This document shows positions 8,791 to 18,405 of a stretch of DNA of 64,000 bases, one piece after another; within the stretch, counting starts at the first letter, position 1; each line of letters starts with the position of its first letter. A program made the translations under genes and the position numbers. The notes beneath the pieces are model-generated. The model made no database searches and was not told where the DNA came from. It worked only from the letters and a program-made list of their open reading frames with translations. This DNA is from Moorena sp. SIO3I8 (GTDB taxonomy: Bacteria > Cyanobacteriota > Cyanobacteriia > Cyanobacteriales > Coleofasciculaceae), in assembly GCF_010692325.1 (NCBI RefSeq), contig NZ_JAAHHW010000019.1:814-64813 (forward strand). The letters run 5' to 3'.

Positions 8791-11352
8791 ATGGCGAGAT
8801 TTGAATTTGAAGACCCCCGCTTTACTCTAAATACTTTTCAAGTTAGTAATAATAACGATGCTTCAAATAATAATGTGATCGATTTCCCTAACGGTAATAG
8901 CACTGGCACTGCTACTACAACCTTTGATCTGCCCAGTGGCACTTACAAGGTTGTCCTGAGGGTTGCTGATGAGACAGACGGGAATAGCACAGTCGGTGTC
9001 ACCATTGGTGATCAGACATTTCCATTCACTCTCGATGATCCCAATTCTGGTGCTGGTATTTTTGCTGATGCTGATTCGTTCAAGGAGCTGACCGTTAGCA
9101 ATAGCATATTTATTTCCGAGGGGACTCAAATCACCATTAGTGGGGACAGTGACGGTAATGAACGTGTTCGACTTGACTATATTGACTTCAACCTGATTAA
9201 TGAAGCTCCTGTTGCAGTAAATGACACTGTTAGTAATGATGGCAATCCCGAAGTTACCATTAATGTCTTAGCTAATGACACTGATGCTGAAGATGATGCC
9301 TTGACTGTGGTCATTGACGCTCAGGGCGGTAATGGCACAGCAGTAGTCAATCCAGATAACACCATTACCTATACGCCAAATGCGGACTTCACTGGGCCTG
9401 ATACCTTCACCTACCAAGTCAGTGATGGTGTCAATGAAGTTACAGCTATCGTTAACGTTGATGTCACTGCTGTTAATCAACCTCCAGTACCCACCGAGGA
9501 TACTGTTACTATTGCCGTAAACAATGCAGTTAATATCAATGTCCTAGCTAATGACACTGATGCTGAAGATGATGCCTTGACTGTGGTCATTGACGCTCAG
9601 GGCGGTAATGGCACAGCAGTAGTCAATCCAGATAACACCATTACCTATACGCCAAATGCGGACTTCACTGGCACTGATACCTTCACTTATCAGCTCAGTG
9701 ATGGTGTCAATGAAGTTACAGCTACCGTTAGTGTTGATGTCATTGCTAATGAAGCTCCAGTACCGGTAGAGGATACTGCGACCACTGCACCAAACACTGC
9801 AGTTACTATCGATGTCCTAGCTAATGACTCTGATCCTGAAGGGGATGCTCTGACTGTAACCCTTGACCAGCAGAGTGCTAATGGTACGGCAGAAGTCAAT
9901 CAAGATGGTACCATTACCTATACGCCAAATGCGGACTTCACTGGCCCTGATAGCTTCACCTACCAGATAGATGATGGCATCAATGATCCAGTCACAGCTA
10001 CCGTTAACGTTAATGTCACTGCTGCTAATCAAGCTCCAGTAGTGACAGGCGGTAACAATACTGCTACCACTGAGCCAAACACTGAAGTTACCATTGATGT
10101 TCTAGCTAATTACTCTGATCCTGATGGAGATCCGCTAACCTTTACCATTGTCACGGATCCAACCAACGGTACGGCAGCAGTCAATGATAATGGCACTCCG
10201 GATAATGGCACAGATGACTTTATTATCTATACGCCCAATGCCGACTTCACTGGGACTGATAGCTTAACTGTCGAGGTAAGCGATGGCAATGGCGGTAGTA
10301 GCACAGCCACTATTGACATCACCATTGAAGAGAGTGGTCCGGTATCCTCGACTCTGACTCAGAATGCCAATAATACTTTCACGATTACCGGCGACACGGC
10401 TGGAAAATCCCAACTCCAATTCACTCTTACAGGTCGCGAGGCTGGTGAGGTTAGTGAAATTGGAGTATTTGCTGTTGATAGTGCCGAAGGTACAATCAAT
10501 GGCATTGCCCCTGGTCAGAGTGGTTATGTACAAGCTGCTCTATCTCAGGCTAAGACAATTTTCTCTGTTCTCCCTGACGGTTTAGGTAGTGCTCAACCCA
10601 CCCGCATCATCGACAATTTTGACGTCAACGATAACCTGGTATTCTACGTAATCCAAGGTGGCTCTAAAGATGGGGTGCTAGGGGGACAAGATCCTACCTC
10701 CAACGTATTCTTTAGTGGTGCTTCATTTAATAGCGATGGTCAGAACCATGTACAGGTCACTGACAATGGCAATGGTTCGTTAACCTTGGGCTTTGAAGAT
10801 GGCAATGACTTCGACTACAATGATGCCACTGTAGTTGTCTCAGACGGTTCAGGTTCGACTCCGCCAGTGGGAGTAGGCACTACCCAGATTCAAGGGCAAC
10901 GGGAACTGCTGGATTTGAGGGACGTGACTGGTACAGTTACTGGTAGTCTTGTGGTCAACAGTGAAGCTTCTTTCAATAATACCGTTGGCTGGTATCGGAT
11001 TGATGATGAAAGTGGCACAGTTAACGGTATTAGTGTTGGTAATGCTGGTTATGCACAAGCTGCACTATCCAATCGGGTAGACTTAAGTGCTGGAGTATCC
11101 GGTGGGGTAATACTGGCTCCATTCCTGATTTCCGATGGTACAGTAGCGGAGTTCCTAGCTGATAATCCTTCTAATGCAGATCAAGAGGATTCCGACCTGA
11201 ATGCCTTCTTTGCTTTCGTGGGGGCTAACCCAGATGGAGTTGACCACGTTCGCCTGCTAGGGGATAACACCTTTGGTTTCGAGGATCTGTTTGGTGGTGG
11301 TGACCAAGACTACAACGATGTGGTAGCACAGGTTAACTTAACTGTTGTCTAA
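8791..11352 (+). CDS. Cadherin-like / DUF4114 surface-type protein (853 aa)
   Basis: Same architecture as the protein at 716 but with four well-preserved cadherin/Ig-like repeats (about 143-510, each with VLANDTDxEDDALTV and YTPNADFTGxDxFTYQ). An N-terminal CBM6-like segment begins MARFEFED. Two DUF4114 domains close the protein (about 520-690 and 700-853), each ending in FEDxxxFDYNDATV or FEDLFGGGDQDYNDVV. The Asp/Asn pattern suggests Ca binding. No signal peptide is visible. Repeats 1 and 2 share a 127-base identical DNA block, a sign of recent duplication or gene conversion. A terminator at 11431 ends the transcript. The likely role is in adhesion or the extracellular matrix; this is inferred from domains only. 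Confidence 0.8.
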   Translation: MARFEFEDPRFTLNTFQVSNNNDASNNNVIDFPNGNSTGTATTTFDLPSGTYKVVLRVADETDGNSTVGVTIGDQTFPFTLDDPNSGAGIFADADSFKELTVSNSIFISEGTQITISGDSDGNERVRLDYIDFNLINEAPVAVNDTVSNDGNPEVTINVLANDTDAEDDALTVVIDAQGGNGTAVVNPDNTITYTPNADFTGPDTFTYQVSDGVNEVTAIVNVDVTAVNQPPVPTEDTVTIAVNNAVNINVLANDTDAEDDALTVVIDAQGGNGTAVVNPDNTITYTPNADFTGTDTFTYQLSDGVNEVTATVSVDVIANEAPVPVEDTATTAPNTAVTIDVLANDSDPEGDALTVTLDQQSANGTAEVNQDGTITYTPNADFTGPDSFTYQIDDGINDPVTATVNVNVTAANQAPVVTGGNNTATTEPNTEVTIDVLANYSDPDGDPLTFTIVTDPTNGTAAVNDNGTPDNGTDDFIIYTPNADFTGTDSLTVEVSDGNGGSSTATIDITIEESGPVSSTLTQNANNTFTITGDTAGKSQLQFTLTGREAGEVSEIGVFAVDSAEGTINGIAPGQSGYVQAALSQAKTIFSVLPDGLGSAQPTRIIDNFDVNDNLVFYVIQGGSKDGVLGGQDPTSNVFFSGASFNSDGQNHVQVTDNGNGSLTLGFEDGNDFDYNDATVVVSDGSGSTPPVGVGTTQIQGQRELLDLRDVTGTVTGSLVVNSEASFNNTVGWYRIDDESGTVNGISVGNAGYAQAALSNRVDLSAGVSGGVILAPFLISDGTVAEFLADNPSNADQEDSDLNAFFAFVGANPDGVDHVRLLGDNTFGFEDLFGGGDQDYNDVVAQVNLTVV
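9269..9671 (+). repeat. 127-bp exact direct repeat within the cadherin-like region
   Basis: Bases 9269-9395 and 9545-9671 are identical over 127 positions, 276 bases (92 codons) apart, so the copies stay in frame. The identity includes silent positions. Confidence 0.85.
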
Positions 11353-11430
11353 GTGTTGTCTAAGTAGAGTGTGTTAGTAACGCACCCTACAATTACTCCT
11401 ACAATTACTCAAGCAGATATAGCTTACAAG

Positions 11431-11457
11431 CCTCAGGATCAGCTGAGGTTTTTTTTG
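11431..11457 (+). terminator. Rho-independent terminator after the DUF4114 gene
   Basis: Stem CCTCAG/CTGAGG with loop GATCAG followed by a run of eight T. It lies 79 bases after the stop of the 853-aa gene. Confidence 0.85.
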
Positions 11458-11526
11458 TTTCATCCCATATTTTCACTGTTAAAATTAAAAAGCAAATAGC
11501 ACTATAGCAATTGCAATCCTATCTAT

Positions 11527-12678
11527 ATGAACTCCTATCGTCGATTTAACCTAACCTTGGCAGCAGTTACCTTTCCCAGTTTATTTGGGTTTGGCTTATT
11601 GAACGCTGCTGTTGACCCTTACGGAGTTATAAATAGCCCAGAGTTACCCGGTCTAAATCAGTTAAAACCTGAACAATTTAACCATGTTAGACTATTCAAG
11701 GCTATAGATGTTATTCGTAATGAACCCAAAATCGTTTTGTTAGGTTCATCACGAACTGACCTGGGACTTAACCCAAACCACCCAGGACTGGAACCAGGAA
11801 AGTCCGGATACAATTTGGCACTAGTTGGTCCAAATATGTATGAAGTTAAACGTTATTTTGACCATGCTCTAACTAATCAACCGGATTTAAAAACCGTTGT
11901 GATTGGTATTGACTTTTTCATGTTCAATGACTTGAAAACTAATGCTCCAGATTTTAAGGAAAGTCTTATTAATCAAGAAACTATTCCCCTGCAAGAGTTG
12001 ATTAATTCGACCCTATCCCTAAACGCGCTTAATGCTAGTAGAGCCACTCTAAGTTCTAGTATCAATTCAAAGGCTTACTTTCTCTATGATGCCAATGGTA
12101 GGCGTTTTATTTATAACAATAAGCCCAAGAAACCTTTACCAGCAGGGTTTCAGGAGATGCTCAAGGGCTTAATGACAAGTGAGGGCTATTATAAAGAATA
12201 TCGACTTTCCGCTAGTTTTTTGAATGATCTTCAAGACATTGTCGATACCTGTAAGGAAAAAGGGATAGAGCTAAAAGTATTTATATCACCATCCCATGCT
12301 ACTCAATGGGAAAGTCTTCGGGTTACCAGACTGTGGCCAGTGTTTGAAGAATGGAAACGTCGGTTAGTGGAGATTACACCAGTGTGGGATTTCTCTGGCT
12401 ATAACAGCATTACCACAGAAGCGATTAGCGAAGAGATGAAAAACTATTGGGATAGCTCTCATTATCGCGAAGAAGTAGGTGATCTAATCCTGAATCGCCT
12501 ATTCAGTTATCAAGCTCACACTGTTCCAGAGGATTTTGGTGTTCTAATTACACCAGACAATGTTGAATCCCACCTCGGTAAAGTTAGGAATGAGCGGGAG
12601 TCATGGGCAGAGACTAATGGTGATCTAGTAAAGTTAGTGGAAGATTTAAACCAAAAATCTGAGATAGCCAGTAAGTAA
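11527..12678 (+). CDS. SGNH-like (AlgX/DltD-type) membrane-anchored protein (383 aa)
   Basis: An N-terminal signal-anchor helix (LAAVTFPSLFGFGLLNAAV) is followed by a mixed alpha/beta domain. GSSRTDLG (about 74-81) matches the nucleophile block of SGNH hydrolases, and DSSHYREEVGDLIL (about 320) supplies the expected Asp-x-x-His. Related proteins (AlgJ/AlgX, DltD, cyanobacterial DUF1574-like proteins) transfer or remove acyl groups on extracytoplasmic polysaccharides. The active domain is expected on the outer side of the inner membrane. It has its own terminator upstream and no clear operon partner. The substrate cannot be told from the sequence. Confidence 0.65.
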   Translation: MNSYRRFNLTLAAVTFPSLFGFGLLNAAVDPYGVINSPELPGLNQLKPEQFNHVRLFKAIDVIRNEPKIVLLGSSRTDLGLNPNHPGLEPGKSGYNLALVGPNMYEVKRYFDHALTNQPDLKTVVIGIDFFMFNDLKTNAPDFKESLINQETIPLQELINSTLSLNALNASRATLSSSINSKAYFLYDANGRRFIYNNKPKKPLPAGFQEMLKGLMTSEGYYKEYRLSASFLNDLQDIVDTCKEKGIELKVFISPSHATQWESLRVTRLWPVFEEWKRRLVEITPVWDFSGYNSITTEAISEEMKNYWDSSHYREEVGDLILNRLFSYQAHTVPEDFGVLITPDNVESHLGKVRNERESWAETNGDLVKLVEDLNQKSEIASK

Positions 12679-12703
12679 GTTTCCTATACTTGGTGTGGTT
12701 TGG

Positions 12704-12956
12704 TAAGCATTCAGCTTGTAGGGTGGGCAAAAACATTTTGGTTAAAATGAGTCTTCTAGATAAGATAACTTTGCCCACCCTACTTTAATTGGTATTTTTT
12801 TTACACGCAAGTAGCCAAAAAATAAAAGACCAGATTTTAGCTTGTAGGGTGGGCAAAAACATTTTGGTTAAAATGAGTCTTCTAGATAAGATAACTTTGC
12901 CCACCCTACTTTAATTGGTATTTTTTTTACACGCAAGTCCCTAAGCTGAATGCTTA
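12704..12956. repeat. Nested repeat: two exact 100-bp copies inside a 14-bp inverted repeat
   Basis: Copies at 12713-12812 and 12839-12938 are identical and separated by 26 bases. Each contains a GTAGGGTGGGCAAA ... TTTGCCCACCCTAC inverted repeat, so each can fold into one long hairpin. The pair is bracketed by TAAGCATTCAGCTT (12704-12717) and its exact complement (12943-12956). A diverged relative of the hairpin lies at 31121-31190. Confidence 0.9.
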
Positions 12957-13159
12957 GCCGAAAGATTCAAGAGCTTCCCCTGGGCTGATTCTAGAATCGC
13001 GTCTCGGATGAAGAAACTTGCTTGGATAATCTCTATTCCAATTAATTCTCCTGCTTCATTGAGTTCGGCGGTAATGTTAGGACTAATTTCGACACTACCT
13101 GCTTCTGGTTCATCAGACAGGGTAAGGTGAAGGATATCCTCTTGTTCAAAGTATGTCAT
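12941..13159 (-). CDS. DUF2283 family protein (72 aa)
   Basis: The sequence MTYFEQEDILHLTLSDEP then a GIEIIQAS segment fits the small DUF2283 family. ATG 13159 is preferred to an upstream TTG because AAGG lies six bases before it. The last six residues (SAKHSA) are encoded by the AAGCTGAATGCTTA repeat arm, so the C-terminus is repeat-derived. A MITE-like element ends 22 bases upstream of the start and may carry the promoter. DUF2283 proteins often occur near toxin-antitoxin-like genes, but no partner is seen here. The function is unknown. Confidence 0.7.
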   Translation of the reverse strand: MTYFEQEDILHLTLSDEPEAGSVEISPNITAELNEAGELIGIEIIQASFFIRDAILESAQGKLLNLSAKHSA

Positions 13160-13180
13160 CTTGGCCTTATTAATTAATGG

Positions 13181-13326
13181 TATAGCGGTTTTCAATTATG
13201 TGAGGTACATTTGGGTTTTAGGGAACAGGGAATAGGGAATAGGGAATAGGGAACAAGTAAGCAAGTAACAGGCAACACGTAAAAATAAAAAAATATGTGT
13301 ACATCATTAGGCTGGAAAACGCTATA
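13181..13326. mobile_element. MITE-like element, family A (146 bp)
   Basis: Begins TATAGCGGTTTTCAATTATG followed by TGAGGTACA and ends with the inverted counterpart TGTACATCATTAGGC then AAAACGCTATA. The interior is a GGGAACA/GGGAATA heptamer run. Other copies lie at 34428-34600, about 50922-51062, 60625-60754 and 60917-61054. No transposase is encoded. Confidence 0.75.
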
Positions 13327-13373
13327 AATCTCCCAGTTCTTAATTTGATTGCGGAAAGTGACAGAACAGGGAT

Positions 13374-13517
13374 TATACCATGTTCAGATAATCATTTATA
13401 AAAAAAAACATAGCTGACTTTTCGGAGGTAATTTCCCTCGTCATCCCCTGTTCCCAGATCCGCTGTTCCCTGTTCCCTATTACCTACTTTTATAAGTTTT
13501 CAACCGAACATGATATA
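13374..13517. mobile_element. MITE-like element, family B (144 bp)
   Basis: The left end TATACCATGTTCAG and the right end GAACATGATATA are imperfect inverted repeats that continue inward for about 30 bases to TTATAAAA. The interior holds CTGTTCC heptamers. A solitary related end (ATTCAACCGGACATGATCTA) lies at about 34903-34922. Confidence 0.65.
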
Positions 13518-13521
13518 GTAT

Positions 13522-14493
13522 CTATTTTCCAGTCAATTGACCAATTTGTTTCAAATCGACATTGCCACCACTGATAATGACACCAATCCGAGCATTGGGC
13601 ATTTTAATAATCCCTTCAAGTAGGGCAGCAGCAGCTAAGGCACCAGTGGGCTCAACTACAATTTTTAGCCGTTCCCAGAGGAAAAACATGGTACGGATAA
13701 TCGCAGCTTCCGATACAGTTACCATGTCATCAACGTAATGAAGGATTAGGGGAAAGGTAAGTTTGCCGAGGCTGGGAGTTCTGGCTCCGTCAGCAATAGT
13801 GTTGGGATTGTCAACAGTTTGGAGGATTTTGCTATGGAAGGAACGGGTGGCATCATCGGCCTGTGCTGGTTCTACACCAATCACACGGCAATTAGGACAT
13901 AGGGTTTTGGTTGCGATCGCACATCCTGAGAGTAAGCCACCACCACCACAACACACCAGTAACAGATCCAGTGAACCGACTTGTTCTAGGAGTTCTTTGG
14001 CAGTAGTACCTTGTCCAGCAATAATGTGGGGGTGATCGTAGGGAGGAATGATGGTGAGTTTGCGATCGCGTGATAACTCTTCAGCTAATGCTTCCCGTCT
14101 CAATTCAGCGCGATCATATAAAATTACTTCAGCACCATAGCCACGGGTAGCGGCTTGCTTGACCGCTGGGGCATCTTTGGGCATCACTACAGTGGTGGGG
14201 ATACCGAGGATAGTGCCAGATAATGCGATCGCTTGGCCATGATTACCAGAAGAAAAGGTGAGAACCCCTCGCTGTTTTTGTGCTTCAGATAGTTGTGACA
14301 GAGCGTTATAAGCCCCTCGAAACTTAAAGGCACCAATACGTTGGAAGTTTTCGCATTTAAAGAAGACTTGAGCATTGGTGAGCTGGTTGACCGTTCTGGA
14401 GGTATGGACTGGGGTTTGATGGGCATTCCCCGATAGGCGTTTGGCGGCAGCTTCTATGTCAGTGTAGGTTACGGGTAATGCTTGCAGTTCCAT
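13522..14493 (-). CDS. PLP-dependent threonine/serine dehydratase-like enzyme (323 aa)
   Basis: Fold type II PLP enzyme. The Schiff-base lysine is K57 in GAFKFRGA, the substrate loop is SSGNHGQA (81-88) and the phosphate-binding glycine loop is CGGGGLLSG (181-189). At 323 aa it lacks the C-terminal ACT regulatory domain of biosynthetic IlvA. It therefore fits the catabolic threonine/serine dehydratase, serine racemase or threo-3-hydroxyaspartate dehydratase group; the sequence does not separate these. Threonine dehydration would give 2-oxobutanoate and ammonia. The gene is monocistronic, with repeats on both sides. Confidence 0.85.
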   Translation of the reverse strand: MELQALPVTYTDIEAAAKRLSGNAHQTPVHTSRTVNQLTNAQVFFKCENFQRIGAFKFRGAYNALSQLSEAQKQRGVLTFSSGNHGQAIALSGTILGIPTTVVMPKDAPAVKQAATRGYGAEVILYDRAELRREALAEELSRDRKLTIIPPYDHPHIIAGQGTTAKELLEQVGSLDLLLVCCGGGGLLSGCAIATKTLCPNCRVIGVEPAQADDATRSFHSKILQTVDNPNTIADGARTPSLGKLTFPLILHYVDDMVTVSEAAIIRTMFFLWERLKIVVEPTGALAAAALLEGIIKMPNARIGVIISGGNVDLKQIGQLTGK

Positions 14494-14499
14494 AGCAGT

Positions 14500-14706
14500 A
14501 GGGGAGTCGGGAATCGGGAATCGGGAGTCGGGAGTCGGGAGTCGGGAGTCGGGAGTCGGGAGTCGGGGAGTCGGGAGTCAGGGTAAGAAACTTGAATATA
14601 CCTGATCAGTATAAGAAACAGGCTTACTGAATTCTTAATTCTAAATTCTTAATTCTTAATTCTAAATTCTTAATTCTTAATTCTTAATTCTTAATTCTTA
14701 ATTCTA
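14500..14706. repeat. GGGAGTC and AATTCTT heptamer arrays
   Basis: GGGAATC/GGGAGTC units run from 14508 to 14580. AATTCTT/AATTCTA units (about eleven) run from 14630 to 14706, ending four bases before the stop of the CHAT-CHASE2 gene. No gene lies inside. Confidence 0.9.
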
Positions 14707-14709
14707 AGA

Positions 14710-17082
14710 TTACTTCACCACTTTTAGACGATGTGGTGAGGGTTGATCATAGAGAACAATAAAACCACCAATAACCACCACAGCCAATGCTGAGGGGACT
14801 AATGGTACCCAATACCCTTGTTTCAAAAGACCTAAGCAGGAGCCGTAGAGAATCGATAGAGCCAACAGCAACACACCCAAACGTAGGGAGGATTTACAGC
14901 GCCAACACACCAGACCAGCCGTTAGGCACCAACCCCAAATCCACACTACTTCACGCCATGTAGGCCAATCCCGTATCAGGGGTCGCTGATCTAAAACAGC
15001 ACTTATAATCTGACTTACCATGTGGGCATGGAGAATCACTCCTGGTGTTTGATCCTCTATTTCATTACCTTTACTATAGGGTGTAAAAAAATAATCCTCA
15101 CGGCTGGGAGCAGTAACGCCAATCAGAACAATTCTTCCCTTGAAGGCATCACCATTGATCTTACCGTTTAGAACTTGAGAGAGAGTGACTTGGGGCACAA
15201 AATCTTCTGGAGATTGGTGAAAACGGTAATTCAGCATGATTTGGTGTCCCCAGGCATCCAGGTTATGATAACTGCCAGTATGATGGGTTAAGGGTGTAAA
15301 GACTACATCACCTAGCTGTAAATATCCTTGATCTGTGTAGGTGGGAGATATTTCCTCTGCCACTAGATACCGCATGGCCAACTGGGTACTCAGAGCATAG
15401 GAAGCACTACAAACTGATGTGGGATCAGGGTTAAAGGCCAACAGATGGCGACGGATCACCCCGTCTGGGTCACCTACAACATCACTAAAGGCCAAGTTTT
15501 GTTTCGGAACTTCTGGGGGCGGTGAAATTCCTTGATCCTCTTCGTTACTGGCTTTGCAGACCGTAACTAAATTCTCGGTTTGCTCTAGGAGCGTTCCCAA
15601 ATCTTGGTAGTCTGGGGCTACAGGAAAATCACGATGAATATCTAGGCCAATTACTTTGGCTTGAGAGGAATTAAGTATTTCTAATAGTTGTTTGAGTGAT
15701 CGGTCTGATAAGGAGGTACCTGGTCTTAAATCCGACTGCTGAGCTTTAATATCTTCTTCAGTAACCTCTACCACTATAATACGGGAATCAGGAAACTCCG
15801 CTGGTCTTCTATTAATCAGGTGGTCGAAGGCTTTCAATTCCAAACCTTGGAGTAAACTGAGCTGCTGTATAACTATCAAGAAGCATGTAATTACTAAACT
15901 GCTCACTAATACCTGGAGCAAGCTCAGCTTAGGACGTACAGGTGGAGGTGGAGGTGGAGGTATAGGTGGAGGTGGGACAGGGTTATCTATCAACCCTTTC
16001 CAAGTCGGTGGCGGGGCGGCGGGATTCTGACAAATTATCGGTAACCAAGTTGCACAAGGAAACTCATCTTCTATCCCTTGTAATCGTTCCCTAGCTTCCC
16101 GCACTGCTAAATAGAAGGACTGCCCCCGAGCAAAAGCGGTTAAAAAATATTTCAAAAATTCCTGTGAAACCCGGTCAGGTACCGGTTCTCGCATCACAAC
16201 AATTTGGGGAATCTGTAAATTAGCCAGATTTGAGGCTAAACCCAAGCCATCACAAGAATTAAAAATCGCTATTTTTAAGCCTTTTCCAATTGCTCTTTTT
16301 AAGCCAAACTTTAACTGATTAATGGTTAAACTATCGGTTTTATTAATATAAATGTGACCCGTTTCATCATTGTTTTGACTGGAACTATGACCAGCAAAAA
16401 AGAGGATATCCCAGCATTGCTCCCAAAGGGCTTCATGGACTTGCTGGCGCTTGGGTTCTATGAGAAACTTGATCTGAGCATCAGGTAATTCCTCTAGCAA
16501 CTTCTGATCTGCTTCGGTATCAATACCAAAACTATTGCCAATAATTGCTAAAATTCTCACATTCTGGTGGGGCTTGGGATTTAGAGTGACTGGTTCAAAC
16601 TTTAAGGCACTTAAAGCAATTTCAGCCTTGGAATAGCGTTCCCAAAAATCCCACAGATGCCAGGGCAGTCGCCGTAAACAACTGTTCTCGGTTTGAATAA
16701 TGAGACGAATTTCATCCGAGGGTAATAGTTGTTCGAGTAATTTCTCCTTAATCGGTCGAAATGGCTCTGAGGATAGCCAAGCATTTAAGCGATCGCCTAA
16801 TACTTGGGCAGCATTGTAGCACCGTTCCAGTTTAGATACATTGGTCACTTGTACCACTGATGCTTCTAGACGGGAACGTAACCCCAAACTGTGATAACTC
16901 GTTGTCCAACTTTGGCACGATTGCAGAATTTCAGGAGCAGGAGGTAGCCTGCCAGTGATTTCCAACAAAGGGCTTTTGCCCTCTTCCAAAATCTGTAAAG
17001 TGACTGGAAACCCTTGGTCAAAACAACCATTTCCTATCTTTAAGACAACTAATTTCCCAATACTGCGCGTGTTATTGGTCAT
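14710..17082 (-). CDS. CHAT-CHASE2 membrane protein (790 aa)
   Basis: The N-terminal half is a CHAT (caspase-HetF-associated with TPRs) peptidase domain with catalytic His in FAGHSSS (H232) and Cys in FNSCDG (C277). A proline-rich linker (about 370-385) leads to a membrane helix. A CHASE2 extracytoplasmic sensory domain follows (about 415-690), then three C-terminal membrane helices. The logical topology is a cytoplasmic protease coupled to a sensor outside the membrane. It is the last gene of a leftward cassette with the DUF1822 and sigma-like genes. This gene order is, as I recall, common in cyanobacteria, but the pathway is not characterised. Confidence 0.85.
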   Translation of the reverse strand: MTNNTRSIGKLVVLKIGNGCFDQGFPVTLQILEEGKSPLLEITGRLPPAPEILQSCQSWTTSYHSLGLRSRLEASVVQVTNVSKLERCYNAAQVLGDRLNAWLSSEPFRPIKEKLLEQLLPSDEIRLIIQTENSCLRRLPWHLWDFWERYSKAEIALSALKFEPVTLNPKPHQNVRILAIIGNSFGIDTEADQKLLEELPDAQIKFLIEPKRQQVHEALWEQCWDILFFAGHSSSQNNDETGHIYINKTDSLTINQLKFGLKRAIGKGLKIAIFNSCDGLGLASNLANLQIPQIVVMREPVPDRVSQEFLKYFLTAFARGQSFYLAVREARERLQGIEDEFPCATWLPIICQNPAAPPPTWKGLIDNPVPPPPIPPPPPPPVRPKLSLLQVLVSSLVITCFLIVIQQLSLLQGLELKAFDHLINRRPAEFPDSRIIVVEVTEEDIKAQQSDLRPGTSLSDRSLKQLLEILNSSQAKVIGLDIHRDFPVAPDYQDLGTLLEQTENLVTVCKASNEEDQGISPPPEVPKQNLAFSDVVGDPDGVIRRHLLAFNPDPTSVCSASYALSTQLAMRYLVAEEISPTYTDQGYLQLGDVVFTPLTHHTGSYHNLDAWGHQIMLNYRFHQSPEDFVPQVTLSQVLNGKINGDAFKGRIVLIGVTAPSREDYFFTPYSKGNEIEDQTPGVILHAHMVSQIISAVLDQRPLIRDWPTWREVVWIWGWCLTAGLVCWRCKSSLRLGVLLLALSILYGSCLGLLKQGYWVPLVPSALAVVVIGGFIVLYDQPSPHRLKVVK

Positions 17083-17339
17083 TGGTCATGGATCACTTGT
17101 GTTGCAGATGTGATTTGTCCCCTCATTTTACCTATTTATAGAGGTTGATAGAGGTTTATAGAGGGTGTATCGGTGCCTTAGGATTGACCACTGACTGATC
17201 TCAAAACTGATCTCAAAAAAGACACCAGATAACCGATCTATCCCCGTAATCTGAAGGACTTTGAATTATAACGCTTTCAGTGGTGTGTCGATGGCTAAAT
17301 TCGGTAATTCTTAGATTGGCGGTAGACCACGGTACGGGT

Positions 17340-18323
17340 TCAGATGGTAAAATCCTCAATAATCCTGGCATCGTCAAGGGCAACTTCGACACTAAATTGC
17401 TCTCCTGGTACACCACTGAACTGCAATTGAATGTAATTATCGATTTGTCTGGCTTGGGCTTCGAGAAACACTGTTCCGGATGCATCCAGCACAGTGAGTG
17501 TGAGGTGGGGAGGCAAATAGGTTTTACTGCCAGTGGGATATACCTTGAGGCGAATATTTTGCTTGAGTTCAGATTCTGGGACAAGTTCCACCACCAAAGC
17601 CACGGGGGAACCCGCTAGCAATAGCCCTAAGTCAATCAACTTAGCCCGCCTAATCCCCACATCAAGATTTTCCTCTAGGGGTAATGCTTCAGTTGACTCT
17701 AGACCAACAGAGCGGAAAGCGAACATTGGTTCGGGTGGGTTTAAAAAGTTTTCCAAGCTTTCGAGAGTTTGCCAACCAGTTTCAACCACATTGTTTAACC
17801 ATTGACTCAAGTTTACCTTTGTTCTTTGGACTACCTGTGAGATAGGTTGATGGAAGTGATCGATTAAATCATCAACAGGTTGTAGTTGGCTAATGGGTAA
17901 CTCTTCGGTATCAGCAGTTGGAGTAAATCCTAACACTGTCCCCTCCGACGATCGTTCATCAATCTGAACAACTACATAGCCAATCCGATCACACCAAACT
18001 TCGGGGGGAATATGGCAGACGGAATCTTGGACTTTGATCGGTCGGCATTCGATACGACCGATACCGGATACTTCCAAGTCTGCCACATTAGCTAACAGGC
18101 GTATAATAGGGTTCCAGCTGTCTGAGGCTTTTAAATCTGTAGTCATCCCCATCATTTGCATGTAATCATTGACAAGCAAGACAGCCAAGGTGTTGAGTCG
18201 AACTTGCTCAGCTTTTTCAGGGGTAGGCTGTTGCCTAGCAAATTGCTCAGCACTCCTGCGTGCATTCTGAGTAATGGGCAGAGGAAGGGCAAATTGTTCT
18301 AGGTTATGGGTGTTGTAGGTCAT
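17340..18323 (-). CDS. DUF1822 family protein (327 aa)
   Basis: The start ATG at 18323 opens MTYNTHNLEQFALPLPI, typical of the family; the longer frame begins with TTG and runs back into the sigma-like gene. A segment near residues 95-135 (IECRPIKVQ, CHIPPEVWCDRIGYVVVQID) and a C-terminal beta-rich part (LTLTVLDASGTVFLEAQARQ) match cyanobacterial DUF1822 proteins. The function is unknown. It lies 82 bases after the sigma-like gene and 257 bases before the CHAT-CHASE2 gene on the same strand, which suggests a shared regulon. Confidence 0.75.
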   Translation of the reverse strand: MTYNTHNLEQFALPLPITQNARRSAEQFARQQPTPEKAEQVRLNTLAVLLVNDYMQMMGMTTDLKASDSWNPIIRLLANVADLEVSGIGRIECRPIKVQDSVCHIPPEVWCDRIGYVVVQIDERSSEGTVLGFTPTADTEELPISQLQPVDDLIDHFHQPISQVVQRTKVNLSQWLNNVVETGWQTLESLENFLNPPEPMFAFRSVGLESTEALPLEENLDVGIRRAKLIDLGLLLAGSPVALVVELVPESELKQNIRLKVYPTGSKTYLPPHLTLTVLDASGTVFLEAQARQIDNYIQLQFSGVPGEQFSVEVALDDARIIEDFTI

Positions 18324-18405
18324 AGGAATTGTGTTTCTGTACTGATGTGAACACCTTGACTGAAGAAAGTTAATGTTAAGGTAAGTCTTTTTAAGGAACC
18401 TCCTA

